This document shows, in pieces, positions 44,148 to 52,763 of a stretch of DNA of 64,000 nucleotides. The notes under the pieces are model-generated. The model saw only the letters and a program-made list of their open reading frames with translations. It was not told the DNA's origin and ran no database searches. The stretch spans positions 283,764 to 347,763 of the forward strand of contig NZ_JAGMUO010000034.1 in the NCBI RefSeq assembly GCF_019049325.1, in the 5' to 3' direction. Numbering within the stretch: position 1 is the stretch's first letter; the number at the start of each line of letters is the position of its first letter. Origin of the DNA: Streptomyces sp. AC512_CC834 (GTDB taxonomy: Bacteria; Actinomycetota; Actinomycetes; Streptomycetales; Streptomycetaceae). A program made the position numbers and the translations under genes.

Positions 44148-44283
44148 GAGCCGTCGGGGTCCGGTCCTTGCGGGCCGGGCCCCGGTGGCCGCCCACCGCC
44201 TTTTGCGGGAGCGGCAACATCGGTTGCACCGGCGCGGTGAGTCGTCGCACCCTGGCGGCACCGCGAACGGGAGGCTGACCAGC

Positions 44284-45201
44284 ATGGCGCACGACCACGA
44301 TCACCACGACACGCACGGCCCCGCCCACGAACAGGGCCACGGACGTGGACACGACCACGGCGACATCGACTGGGCCGAGATGGCCCCGCTGCTGGAGGCG
44401 CAGGCCGAGCTGTACACGCCGTTGTACCGGCAGGCCATGAGCTGGCTGGCCCGGGAGGTGACCGACCCCGGCCTGGTCGTCGACGTCGGCAGCGGACCCG
44501 GCGTCGTCTCCTGTCTGTTCGCCGACACCTTCCCCGGCGCCCGCGTCGTCGCCGCCGACGGTGCCGGACCGCTCCTCGAGCGGGCCGGCGCCCGTGCCGC
44601 CCGGCTCGGGTTCGGCGACCGCTTCGGCACCCTCACCGGCGACCTGCCCGGCGCGCTGGCCGAGCTGGAGTACCCGGCCGACCTGATGTGGGCCAGCCAG
44701 AGCCTGCACCACCTCGGCGACCAGCGCGCTGCCCTCGCCGCCCTCGGCGGGCACCTCGCACCCGGCGGCACGCTGGCGATCCTGGAGGGCGGACTGCCCG
44801 CCCGCTTCCTGCCCCGCGACATCGGGATCGGGCGGCCCGGGCTCCAGGCCAGGATCCGCGCCGTGGAGGAGGACATGTTCGCGGAGATGCGCGCGGACCT
44901 GCCGGACTCCGTGGCCGAGACCGAGGACTGGCCCGCGATGCTGACGGCCGCAGGACTCAAGCACACCGGCACCCGCAGCTTCCTGCTCGACCTGCCCGCG
45001 CCGCTGTCCGACGCGGCCCGTGACTACGTCGTCACGTCCCTGTCCATGCTGCGCGAGCGGATCGGCGAGAGCCTCGACGCCGACGACCTCACCACCCTCG
45101 ACCGGCTGCTCGACCCCGCGGACGAGGCGAGCGTGCACCGCCGCCAGGACGTGTTCGTACTCGTGGCGCACACCGTCTACACGGCGCTGCGGCCGGTCTG
45201 A
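44284..45201 (+). CDS. SAM-dependent methyltransferase with His-rich N-terminus (305 aa)
   Basis: The first 27 residues are strongly His/Asp-rich (HDHDHHDTHGPAHEQGHGRG), a likely metal-binding tail. The rest is a class I methyltransferase with motif I VVDVGSGPGVVSCLFA, acidic strand VVAADGAGPLLERA, and WASQSLHHLGDQ and LAPGGTLAILEGG in order. The substrate is unknown. The ATG at 44284 follows GGGAGG. A small dyad GCAACATCGGTTGC lies about 70 bases upstream. Metal response is a possibility suggested only by the tail. Confidence 0.85.
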   Translation: MAHDHDHHDTHGPAHEQGHGRGHDHGDIDWAEMAPLLEAQAELYTPLYRQAMSWLAREVTDPGLVVDVGSGPGVVSCLFADTFPGARVVAADGAGPLLERAGARAARLGFGDRFGTLTGDLPGALAELEYPADLMWASQSLHHLGDQRAALAALGGHLAPGGTLAILEGGLPARFLPRDIGIGRPGLQARIRAVEEDMFAEMRADLPDSVAETEDWPAMLTAAGLKHTGTRSFLLDLPAPLSDAARDYVVTSLSMLRERIGESLDADDLTTLDRLLDPADEASVHRRQDVFVLVAHTVYTALRPV

Positions 45202-45226
45202 GGCCGGTGCCTGACGAGGTCGGCGC

Positions 45227-45257
45227 TTGACATCGAGCGCGCTCCAAGTGATGGACT
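45227..45257 (+). promoter_or_regulatory. MerR-type promoter with central dyad
   Basis: TTGACA (45227-45232) is followed after 19 bases by TGGACT (45252-45257). The spacer holds the perfect 10-base dyad GAGCGCGCTC (45235-45244). An over-long 19-base spacer with a dyad between the boxes is the arrangement used by MerR-family activators. No MerR gene is in the window. The -10 match is weak. Confidence 0.45.
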
Positions 45258-45291
45258 CCCCGCTGTCCGTGACAGAAGCACGGACAGGCAG

Positions 45292-45321
45292 AGGTACAGG
45301 TACAGGTACAGGTACAGGTAC
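45292..45321 (+). repeat. Five copies of the hexamer AGGTAC
   Basis: A perfect tandem hexanucleotide tract in the leader of the SDR gene, between its promoter and its ribosome-binding site. Copy-number change would alter leader length without touching the coding region. Confidence 0.85.
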
Positions 45322-45337
45322 AGACACAGGGGGACTC

Positions 45338-46057
45338 ATGACCGACACACCGGACACACCTGACACACCGGTCACGCTCATCACCGGTGGCGGCAGCGGC
45401 ATCGGAGCCGCCGTCGCCCGGCGGCTGCTGGACGCGGGGCAGCGGGTGGCCGTCACGGGACGTGGCGAGGCGAGGCTGCGGGCGTTCAGCGCGGAACTCG
45501 GTCACCCCGAGGGTCTGCTGACGATCCAGGGCAGCACCGCCGAGCACGCCCAGGTGGTCGCGGCGGTCGAGGCCACGCTCAAGGAGTTCGGGCGGCTGGA
45601 CACGGTCGTCGCCAACGCCGGGTTCGCCACCCACGACTCGGTCGCCGAGGGCGACCCGGCGGGCTGGACCGAGATGGTGCTGACCAACGTGCTGGGCCCG
45701 GCCCTGCTGATCAGGGCCTCCATCGACGCGCTCAAGGAGACGCGCGGGCGGATCGTGCTGGTGGGCAGCGTCGCCGGCTTCGTGAACACGCCGGGCAACA
45801 TCTACGGCGCCACGAAGTGGGCGGTGACGGGGCTCGCGGAGAACACCCGGCGGGAGGTCACCCAGTGGGGTGTGGGCGTGACCCTGATCGCGCCCGGTCG
45901 GGTGGAGACCCCGTTCTGGGAGGCCACCGGCAGCCTGCCGCCGGGCGAGCTGCTCACCGCCGACCAGATCGCCGACTCGGTCGTCTGGGCCATGACGCAG
46001 CCCGCCGGGGTCGACGTCAACACCGTGGTCGTACGACCGCTGGGGCAGCCCAACTGA
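45338..46057 (+). CDS. Short-chain dehydrogenase/reductase (239 aa)
   Basis: Classical SDR. The cofactor motif is TGGGSGIG (16-23), with NAG at about 93-95. Catalytic residues are Ser144, Tyr156 and Lys160 (YGATK). Arg41-type residues after the second strand (VTGRGEARL) favour NADP(H). The substrate is unknown. The N-terminus is a TPDTPDTP repeat. A MerR-type promoter lies upstream, so induction by an effector or oxidant is possible. It is convergent with the aldo/keto reductase and shares a terminator with it. Confidence 0.9.
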   Translation: MTDTPDTPDTPVTLITGGGSGIGAAVARRLLDAGQRVAVTGRGEARLRAFSAELGHPEGLLTIQGSTAEHAQVVAAVEATLKEFGRLDTVVANAGFATHDSVAEGDPAGWTEMVLTNVLGPALLIRASIDALKETRGRIVLVGSVAGFVNTPGNIYGATKWAVTGLAENTRREVTQWGVGVTLIAPGRVETPFWEATGSLPPGELLTADQIADSVVWAMTQPAGVDVNTVVVRPLGQPN

Positions 46058-46078
46058 GCCACACGCCCTGAGACGGAC

Positions 46079-46111
46079 GAGGGGGCCCGGTCGCACAGGA
46101 CCGGGCCCCTC
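46079..46111. terminator. Bidirectional terminator between SDR and aldo/keto reductase
   Basis: GAGGGGGCCCGGTC pairs with GACCGGGCCCCTC (one bulged G), with a 6-base loop GCACAG. It lies between the two convergent stop codons. Confidence 0.85.
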
Positions 46112-46137
46112 GCCGTGCCTGACCGTTCAGGCGGTGG

Positions 46138-46971
46138 TCAGGAGTTGACCTCCGCCGGGTCCGAACCCAGCCGCCGGTCCTCGTTGAGCGCGCTGATCGC
46201 CGCGAGGTCCTCGGTGTCCAGGGTGAAGGCGAACACGTCGATGTTCTCCTTGATCCGGGACGGCGTCACGGACTTCGGGATCACCACGTTGCCCAACTGG
46301 AGGTGCCAGCGGAGCACGACCTGGGCCGGGGTGCGCCCGTGCTTCTGGGCGATCGCGACGATCGCCGGGATGTCCAGGATGCCCTTGCCGGAGCCGAGCG
46401 GGGACCACGCCTCGGTGGCGATGCCCTGCTCCGCGTGCACCTCGCGCGAGGCGTGCTGCTGGAGGTGCGGGTGCAGCTCGATCTGGTTGACGGCCGGGAT
46501 CACCGAGGTCTCGGCGGTCAGCCGCTCCAGGTGCTCCGGCAGGAAGTTGGACACGCCGACGGCCCGGACCCGGCCGTCGGCGAGCAGCTTCTCGAACGCC
46601 TTGTACGTGTCGACGTACCGCCCCTTGGCCGGCATCGGCCAGTGGATCAGGTAGAGGTCCAGGTACTCCAGGCCGAGCTTCGCCAGCGAGGCGTCGAAGG
46701 CGCGGAGGGCGGAGTCGTACCCCTGGTCGCTGTTCCAGAGCTTGGTGGTGACGAAGAGGTCCTCGCGGGCCAGCCCGGAGGCCGCGATCGCCCGGCCGGT
46801 GCCCTCTTCATTGCCGTAGATCGCCGCTGTGTCGATGCTGCGGTACCCGGCCTCCAGCGCCTGGGCCACGGCCGCGGTGGCCTCGTCGTCCGGCACCTGC
46901 CAGACGCCGAAGCCGAGCTGGGGCATCTCGACGCCGTTGTTCAGGATGATCGGGGGGACCTTGCTGCTCAC
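46138..46971 (-). CDS. Aldo/keto reductase (277 aa)
   Basis: NADPH-dependent carbonyl reductase of the 2,5-diketo-gluconate reductase type. The catalytic tetrad is Asp47, Tyr52, Lys77 and His110. Family signatures present are VGVSNFLPEHLERL and the C-terminal IPKSVTPSRIKENI. The GTG at 46971 is the start. Upstream is a full SigR-type promoter (GGAAT-N18-GTT), so it is likely induced by thiol-oxidative stress to remove reactive aldehydes. Confidence 0.93.
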   Translation of the reverse strand: MSSKVPPIILNNGVEMPQLGFGVWQVPDDEATAAVAQALEAGYRSIDTAAIYGNEEGTGRAIAASGLAREDLFVTTKLWNSDQGYDSALRAFDASLAKLGLEYLDLYLIHWPMPAKGRYVDTYKAFEKLLADGRVRAVGVSNFLPEHLERLTAETSVIPAVNQIELHPHLQQHASREVHAEQGIATEAWSPLGSGKGILDIPAIVAIAQKHGRTPAQVVLRWHLQLGNVVIPKSVTPSRIKENIDVFAFTLDTEDLAAISALNEDRRLGSDPAEVNS

Positions 46972-47016
46972 GAGCTCTTGATCCTTCGGTTGTGGTCAGG
47001 TGGTACCCATATCCTC

Positions 47017-47042
47017 AACGATCACGAGCCGCGACGCATTCC
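47017..47042 (-). promoter_or_regulatory. SigR-type promoter (GGAAT-N18-GTT) for the aldo/keto reductase
   Basis: On the minus strand GGAAT is followed by exactly 18 bases and GTT, the consensus of the disulfide-stress sigma factor SigR of Streptomyces. The leader would be about 40 bases. A GGGTAC box lies just downstream (47003-47008) without a fitting SigB-type -35. Confidence 0.6.
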
Positions 47043-47054
47043 TGACCGTGGAAC

Positions 47055-48881
47055 TCACGCTCTGTAAAGCGCCTCGACCTCGGTGCCGTAGGCGTTCTCG
47101 ATGGCCTTGCGCTTCAGCTTCAGCGAAGGCGTCAGCAGCCCGTGCTCCTCGGTGAACGGCTGGGCGAGGATGCGGAAGGTGCGGATCGACTCGGCCTGCG
47201 ACACGAGCGTGTTGGCCGCCACGACCGCGCGCCGCACCTCCGTCTCCAGGTCGGCGTCGTGCACCAGGTCGGCCGGGGACATCCGCGGCTTGTTGCGCAT
47301 CGTCAGCCAGTGCTCGACCGCCTCCTGGTCGACGGTGATGAGGGCGGCGACGTAGGGCCGGTCGTTGCCGACGACGATGCACTGGTTGACCAGCGGATGG
47401 TCCCGGACACGCTCCTCCAGCAGACCGGGGGAGACGCTCTTGCCGCCGGAGGTCACCAGGATCTCCTTCTTGCGGCCGGTGATGGTGAGGTAGCCGTCCT
47501 CGTCCAGGGCGCCCAGGTCGCCGGTGGCCAGCCAGCCGTCGTGCAGGGACTCGTCGGTGGCCTTCGGGTTGTTCAGATAGCCCTCGAAGACGTTGTCGCC
47601 GTTCAGCCAGATCTCGCCGTCGTCCGCGATGTGCACGGTGACGCCCGGGACGGGCTGCCCGACGGTGCCGTAGCGGGTGCGCTCAGGCGGGTTGGCGGTG
47701 GCGGCGGCCGTGGACTCGGTCAGTCCGTAGCCCTCGTAGATCTGCACGCCCGCGCCCGCGAAGAACAGGCCGAGCCGCCGGTCCATCGCCGAGCCGCCCG
47801 ACATGGCGTTGCGGATGCGTCCGCCCATCGCGGCCCGCACCTTGGTGTAGACGAGCTTGTCGAAGAGCTGGTGCTGCATCCGCAGCCCCGCCGACGGGCC
47901 GGGCCCGATGCCCCAGGCCTTCGCCTCCACCGCCTCCGCGTACTTCACGGCGACGTCGACGGCCTTCTCGAAGGGACCGGCCTTCCCCTCCTTCTCGGCC
48001 TTGCGCCGGGCCGCGTTGAACACCTTCTCGAAGATGTACGGCACGGCCAGGATGAAGGTCGGTCTGAAGGCGGCCAGGTCGGGCAGGAGCGCGGCGGCGT
48101 TGAGCTGCGGCTGGTGGCCGAAGCGGACCCGGCCGCGGATCGCCGCGACCTCCACCATCCGTCCGAAGACATGGGCGAGCGGCAGGAACAGCAGCGTCGC
48201 CGCCTCGTCGCCCCTCTTGGAGTGGAACACCGGCTCCCAGCGCTCGATGACGGTGTCCGCCTCGTACATGAAGTTGCCGTGCGTGATGACGCAGCCCTTC
48301 GGGCGGCCCGTGGTGCCCGAGGTGTAGATGATGGTGGCGACCGACTCCGGTGTGACCGCCTTGCGGTGCCGGTCGACCACCTCGTCGTCGAGGTGCGCGC
48401 CCGCGTCGTACAGCTCCTGGACGGCGCCGGAGTCGAGCTGCCACAGGCCACGCAGGTGCGGCAGCCGGTCGATGACGGTGGCGATCGTCATCGCGTGGTC
48501 CTCGTGCTCGACGACCGCCGCCGTCACCTCGGCGTCGTACAGCATCCACATGCACTGCTCGGCCGAGGAGGTGGGGTAGATCGGCACCACCTGGGCGCCG
48601 ATCGTCCACAGGGCGAAGTCGAAGAGGGTCCACTCGTAGCGGGTGCGGGACATGATGGCGACCCGGTCGCCGAAGCGGATGCCCTGGGCAAGGAGCCCTT
48701 TGGCGAGGGCCAGCACCTCGTCGCGGAAGGCGCCGGCGGTGACGTCCCGCCACTGCCCGGCGTCGTCCTTGCGGCCGAGTGCGATGTGCCGCGGATCCTC
48801 CTGGGCATACTGGAAGACGACGTCGGCCAGACCGCCCACGGGTGGTGCCAACGTCAACGGAGTACTGGTGAACTCGCGCAA
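47055..48881 (-). CDS. Long-chain fatty acid-CoA ligase (608 aa)
   Basis: AMP-forming acyl-CoA synthetase. The ATP-binding motif is YTSGTTGRPKG (about 188-198), and the adenylate motif is YEGYGLTEST. The hinge is GWLATGDLGALDEDGYLTITGRKKEI, and the late Lys segment is LLTPSLKLKR. The start is TTG at 48881 with GGGGAG upstream, and it gives the family-typical MREFTxxPL beginning. Likely activates long-chain fatty acids for beta-oxidation or lipid synthesis at the membrane face. It is transcribed alone. Confidence 0.93.
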   Translation of the reverse strand: MREFTSTPLTLAPPVGGLADVVFQYAQEDPRHIALGRKDDAGQWRDVTAGAFRDEVLALAKGLLAQGIRFGDRVAIMSRTRYEWTLFDFALWTIGAQVVPIYPTSSAEQCMWMLYDAEVTAAVVEHEDHAMTIATVIDRLPHLRGLWQLDSGAVQELYDAGAHLDDEVVDRHRKAVTPESVATIIYTSGTTGRPKGCVITHGNFMYEADTVIERWEPVFHSKRGDEAATLLFLPLAHVFGRMVEVAAIRGRVRFGHQPQLNAAALLPDLAAFRPTFILAVPYIFEKVFNAARRKAEKEGKAGPFEKAVDVAVKYAEAVEAKAWGIGPGPSAGLRMQHQLFDKLVYTKVRAAMGGRIRNAMSGGSAMDRRLGLFFAGAGVQIYEGYGLTESTAAATANPPERTRYGTVGQPVPGVTVHIADDGEIWLNGDNVFEGYLNNPKATDESLHDGWLATGDLGALDEDGYLTITGRKKEILVTSGGKSVSPGLLEERVRDHPLVNQCIVVGNDRPYVAALITVDQEAVEHWLTMRNKPRMSPADLVHDADLETEVRRAVVAANTLVSQAESIRTFRILAQPFTEEHGLLTPSLKLKRKAIENAYGTEVEALYRA

Positions 48882-49096
48882 ACCCCGCTCCCCGCTTTTT
48901 CTGGTGACGCCCCCGCACAGCGCGGTGAAAGCTACCCCACCCGGCGCGGGGACGGGAGGGGTGCCAAAATCGAACAGGGCTCATGTTCGCGCTGGTCAGC
49001 GAGTGGAAATGCGCTCACAAGGGGAAGGGTCGGACAGTTTCCTGACGGTTGGGTAAGCGTCGGTGCCGTAATCTCCACCGAATCTGTACGACCCGC
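48882..49096 (-). promoter_or_regulatory. Intergenic region upstream of the acyl-CoA ligase
   Basis: 215 bases with no gene. On the minus strand a possible -10 TAGCTT lies near 48929-48934, 50 bases before the TTG start, without a convincing -35. The right part is the leader next to the MFS stop codon. Confidence 0.3.
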
Positions 49097-50668
49097 TTAC
49101 CGCCGGTACGGGGTCGCCGGAGCGGCCTTCTCCTCCTTCTTCTCTGCCTTCTCCTCTGCCTTCGCTTCCTTTGCCTTCTCTCCCCTCTCCTCCTTCTGCG
49201 CGGCCGTCATGGAATCCGTCACTCCGGCGTCCCGGGGCCCGCGGTCGGCCCTGACCAGCACGAGGACCAGTACCCCGGCGACCGCCGCGACCGCGCCCGC
49301 GGCCACCGCCGCCGCGTTCAGCCCGGAGGCGAAGGCGGTCCGCAGCGCGTGCTCCCCGAACACGCCCCGCAGGGCGCCCGCCGCACCGCCCGCCAGGCCG
49401 TGCGCCGCGTCGTGCGGCAGCGTGTCCTCCATCCGCGAGGTCACCACCGTGCCGAAGACGGCGATGCCGAGCGCGTATCCGAGCTGCCGGAAGGTGTTGA
49501 CCGCGCCCCCGGCCATGCCGGCCCGCTCCGGCGGAACCGCCGCCAGCGCCGCGCCCGCGATGCCGGGCGACACCAGGCCCGTCCCGACGCCCACCAGGAG
49601 CAGCCCCGGCACCAGCGCGGACGCGCTCGAGGAGGCGTCCAGGAACGCCATGCAGAACTGCCCCGCCGCGATCAGCAGCAGCCCGCCGCCGATCGTCAGC
49701 CGCGCCGGCACCCCGTGCAGCAGCCGCCCGCCCGCCGCGGCCACCACGAACGACGCCAGCGACAGCCACACGAACACAAGACCGCCCCGCACCGGGCTCA
49801 TCCCGAGCAGCGTCTGCAGCCATATGGAGGTGTACGCCATCACGCCGAACGCCGCCGCGTTGAAGGCCAGCCCGCCCAGCATCACGCCCGAGAACGCGGG
49901 CCGCAGGAACAGCCGCGGATCGAGCAGCGGATCGGCGACGCGCCGCTCGACGACGACGAACCCGGCCAGCGCCACCACCGCGAGGGCGAAGGAGGCGAGG
50001 GTGCCGCCCTCCGTCCAGCCGTGCGCCCCGGCCCGGACCGCCCCGTACGTCAGCGCCCCGGCGAACGCCGCGAAGGCCGCCGTACCCGCCCAGTCCACGC
50101 GGCGCCCGCGTGCCCCGCGCGACTCCGGCACCACGCGCAGCGTCAGCCAGACCGCCACCACGCTCACCGGCAGGTTCACCCAGAAGATCCACCGCCAGCC
50201 CGGACCGTCGGTGAGCAGCCCGCCCAGCACCGGACCCACGGCCGCCGCCGCGCCGCTGACCGCGCCCCACACCCCGAGCGCCATCGACCGCCGGCGCCCC
50301 TGGTAGACCGAGCCGAGCAGCGGCAGCGTGGTGGCGAACATCGCCGCCGCGCCGACCCCCTGCAGCCCGCGCGCGGCGACCAGCATCCCCGGCCCGGTGG
50401 CCAGCCCGCACAGCAGCGAGGCCGCCGCGAACAGCACCACGCCCGCCACGTGCACCCGGCGCCGCCCCAGTACGTCGGCGGCGGCCCCCAGCCCGAGCAG
50501 CAGCGCGGCCAGCGCCAGCGCGTAGCCGTCCATCACCCACTGCAGATCGCTCAGCGACGCGTGCAGCCCCCTGGCCATGTCCGGCAGCGCGACGACCGCG
50601 ATCGTCACGTCCAGCAGCAGCATGAACGTCCCCAGGCACACCGCCGTGAGCGGTCCCCATGTACGCAT
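49097..50668 (-). CDS. MFS drug:proton antiporter, DHA2/14-TM type (523 aa)
   Basis: Efflux permease with about 14 hydrophobic helices. Motif A is GAAADVLGRRRVHVAG and motif C is VSGAAAAVGPVLGGLLTDGPGWRWIFWVNLPV. The last 35 residues form a charged Lys/Glu tail (KEERGEKAKEAKAEEKAEKK) from a low-complexity CTTCTCC-type tract at 49130-49200. The Lrp-type regulator is divergent, and an 8-base inverted repeat marks both starts, so substrate-linked control is likely. The substrate is not predictable. Confidence 0.9.
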   Translation of the reverse strand: MRTWGPLTAVCLGTFMLLLDVTIAVVALPDMARGLHASLSDLQWVMDGYALALAALLLGLGAAADVLGRRRVHVAGVVLFAAASLLCGLATGPGMLVAARGLQGVGAAAMFATTLPLLGSVYQGRRRSMALGVWGAVSGAAAAVGPVLGGLLTDGPGWRWIFWVNLPVSVVAVWLTLRVVPESRGARGRRVDWAGTAAFAAFAGALTYGAVRAGAHGWTEGGTLASFALAVVALAGFVVVERRVADPLLDPRLFLRPAFSGVMLGGLAFNAAAFGVMAYTSIWLQTLLGMSPVRGGLVFVWLSLASFVVAAAGGRLLHGVPARLTIGGGLLLIAAGQFCMAFLDASSSASALVPGLLLVGVGTGLVSPGIAGAALAAVPPERAGMAGGAVNTFRQLGYALGIAVFGTVVTSRMEDTLPHDAAHGLAGGAAGALRGVFGEHALRTAFASGLNAAAVAAGAVAAVAGVLVLVLVRADRGPRDAGVTDSMTAAQKEERGEKAKEAKAEEKAEKKEEKAAPATPYRR

Positions 50669-50785
50669 GTTCCGTCTTCTTTCCCGTGTCTTACGTCTTT
50701 GCGTGCCTCCGTACGATGGTTCGCGCCCGGCCGATCGCATGGGGCCATGGCGAACAAGTGACGGAACCCGACAGGAATGGCTGCC
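50669..50785. promoter_or_regulatory. Divergent MFS/Lrp control region with 8-base inverted repeat
   Basis: GTTCCGTC (50669-50676) adjoins the MFS start, and its complement GACGGAAC (50760-50767) lies 18 bases before the Lrp start at 50786. Each arm is close to a ribosome-binding site, so part of the match may reflect translation signals rather than a protein-binding site. Confidence 0.4.
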
Positions 50786-51772
50786 ATGCAGATGGAATCC
50801 GACACCTTCGACGAACTCGACCTGGGGCTGCTCGACGCGCTGGAAGTGAACGGCCGCGCGTCCTTCAGCCGCATCGGGGCGGTGCTCGGCGTCTCCGACC
50901 AGACCGTCGCCCGCCGCTACCGCAGGCTCTGCGCCGAGGGCGGGCTGCGGGTGGTGGCCGTCCGGGACGCCGAACGGCTCGGCCAGGACCACTGGACGCT
51001 GCGACTGCGCTGCGTGCCCGACAGTTCGGCGGCCATCGCGGACGCCCTCGCGAAGCGGCCGGACACCAACTGGATCGGGGTGGCCAGCGGCGGCACGGAG
51101 GTCGTCCTCGGAACTCGCCCGCGCAGCCCCGGCGCCCGCGACGACCTGCTGCTCGGCAAGTTGCCGCGCACACCGCGCGTGCTGGAGATCCACGCCCACC
51201 AGATGCTGCACCGCTTCTACGGCGGGCCGAGCGGCTGGCTCCGCAAGTTCGGCGTGCTCAGCGAGGAGCAGGTTGTCGCACTGCGGCACGAGCCGGATCC
51301 CGCCGGGCGTGGACCGGCCCGCATCGAACCCGAGGACGAGCCGTTGCTCGCCGTCCTGGAACGGGACGGCCGGGCCACGTACCCGGAACTCCAGCGAGCC
51401 ACCGGCCGCTCCGAGTCCGCTGTCAAGCGTCGCCTCGCCGCGCTGCTCGCCTCCGGGGCCGTCTTCGTCGATGTCGAGTACGACCCGGGAATCATCCTCG
51501 GCTACCACACCGACGCCGCCCTGTGGATCACCACCAGCCCCGCCGTCCTCCACCGGGTCGGTGAGGCCCTCGCCGCCCACGACGAGATCGCCCACGTCGC
51601 CGCGACGGCCGGGCCGTCCAACATCATCGCCACCGCCGTGGTCCGCAGCACCGCCGACCTCTACGCCTACCTCAGCGGACCGCTCGGCCACTTGGAGGGC
51701 GTCCAGCACCTGGAGGCGTCCCCGCTACTGCGTCGCGTCAAGCGGTTGACCTATCCGAGGCCCGTGCGCTGA
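50786..51772 (+). CDS. Lrp/AsnC-family regulator with duplicated halves (328 aa)
   Basis: Two Lrp-like units in tandem. Helix-turn-helix 1 is LDLGLLDALEVNGRASFSRIGAVLGVSDQTVARRYRRL, and helix-turn-helix 2 at about 190 is PLLAVLERDGRATYPELQRATGRSESAVKRRLAAL. Each is followed by an alpha/beta RAM-like segment. It is twice the usual Lrp length (about 160), a form frequent in actinomycetes. The ATG at 50786 follows AGGAA and is preferred to 50777. Probably controls the divergent efflux pump. The 3' end overlaps the LysR gene by 22 bases. Confidence 0.88.
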   Translation: MQMESDTFDELDLGLLDALEVNGRASFSRIGAVLGVSDQTVARRYRRLCAEGGLRVVAVRDAERLGQDHWTLRLRCVPDSSAAIADALAKRPDTNWIGVASGGTEVVLGTRPRSPGARDDLLLGKLPRTPRVLEIHAHQMLHRFYGGPSGWLRKFGVLSEEQVVALRHEPDPAGRGPARIEPEDEPLLAVLERDGRATYPELQRATGRSESAVKRRLAALLASGAVFVDVEYDPGIILGYHTDAALWITTSPAVLHRVGEALAAHDEIAHVAATAGPSNIIATAVVRSTADLYAYLSGPLGHLEGVQHLEASPLLRRVKRLTYPRPVR

Positions 51773-52632
51773 GGCCGGTGCAGCCGGTCGCCGCCCGCCA
51801 GGATCGCCGCCGCCAGCGCGTCCGCGGCGCCCTGTGCCGAGGGGCGGCGCCGGCCGTGCACCAGCACGAAGTCGACGCGGCCCAGCTCGGGCAGCCCCGC
51901 CCGGTCCGGCACCCGTACGAGGCCGGGCGGGACGAGGCCGCGCGAGTGTGCCATCACGCCCAGGCCCGCGCGGGCGGCCGCGATCAGACCGTTGAGGCTG
52001 CCGCTGGTGCACGCGACGCGCCACTCGCGACCCTCCCGTTGCAGGGCGTCCAGGGCCAGCGCGCGGGTGATGCCGGGCGGCGGGTAGACGATGAGCGGCA
52101 CGGGGCGGTCCGGTTTCAGGCGCAGCCGCTCCGCGCCGATCCACACCAGCCGGTCGCTCCACACCGGCTCGCCGCGCGGGTCCTGAGGCCGCCGCTTGGC
52201 CAGCACCAGGTCCAGCTTCCCGGCCGTGAGCTGCTCGTGCAGCGTGCCGGACAGCTCCACCGTCAGCTCCAGGTCGACCTCGGGGTGGTCGTGCCGGAAA
52301 CCCTCCAGGATCTCCGGCAGCCGGGTCAGCACGAAGTCCTCGGAGGCCCCGAACCGCAGCCGCCCGCGCAGCCGGGTGCCGCTGAAGAAGGCCGTCGCCT
52401 GCTCGTGCACCTCCAGGATCCGGTGAGCGAACCCGAGCATCGCCTCGCCGTCCTCCGTCAGCTCCACGGAGTGGGTGTCACGGCTGAACAACTGCCTTCC
52501 GGTGGCGTCCTCCAGCCGCCGCACGTGCTGGCTCACCGTCGACTGGCGCAGCCCGAGCCGCCGGGCGGCCTGCGTGAAGCTCAGCGTCTGGGCCACCGAC
52601 AGGAACGTACGCAGGTGGGAGGGGTCGTACAT
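51751..52632 (-). CDS. LysR-family transcriptional regulator (293 aa)
   Basis: The N-terminal winged helix (LRTFLSVAQTLSFTQAARRLGLRQSTVSQHVRRLEDATGRQLF) and the periplasmic-binding-protein-like effector domain (RGRLRFGASEDFVLTRLPEIL onward) are complete. The start is ATG 52632, or GTG 52638 two codons earlier. It diverges from the SBF transporter with 131 bases between, the usual LysR arrangement with its target. The effector is unknown. Confidence 0.9.
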   Translation of the reverse strand: MYDPSHLRTFLSVAQTLSFTQAARRLGLRQSTVSQHVRRLEDATGRQLFSRDTHSVELTEDGEAMLGFAHRILEVHEQATAFFSGTRLRGRLRFGASEDFVLTRLPEILEGFRHDHPEVDLELTVELSGTLHEQLTAGKLDLVLAKRRPQDPRGEPVWSDRLVWIGAERLRLKPDRPVPLIVYPPPGITRALALDALQREGREWRVACTSGSLNGLIAAARAGLGVMAHSRGLVPPGLVRVPDRAGLPELGRVDFVLVHGRRRPSAQGAADALAAAILAGGDRLHRPQRTGLG

Positions 52633-52763
52633 CCTCACAGGCTATCGTGGAACGTGATGACAGTCAGAGCGGTATACCGGATTCCCGATCGCACGGCGGG
52701 GGAGCACGATGGAGCCGGGGCGCGTGAACCCCGTGAACGGCACGAACGAGCAAGTGGAGCACC

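Noticed and set aside
47003..47008. A SigB-type -10 box upstream of the aldo/keto reductase
   Set aside because: No GNNT at 14-16 bases upstream on the minus strand; the SigR-type pair fits better.
47142..50306. A 1054-codon plus-strand frame opposite the acyl-CoA ligase and MFS genes
   Set aside because: The composition is that of an antisense shadow, and both minus-strand genes have clear family motifs.
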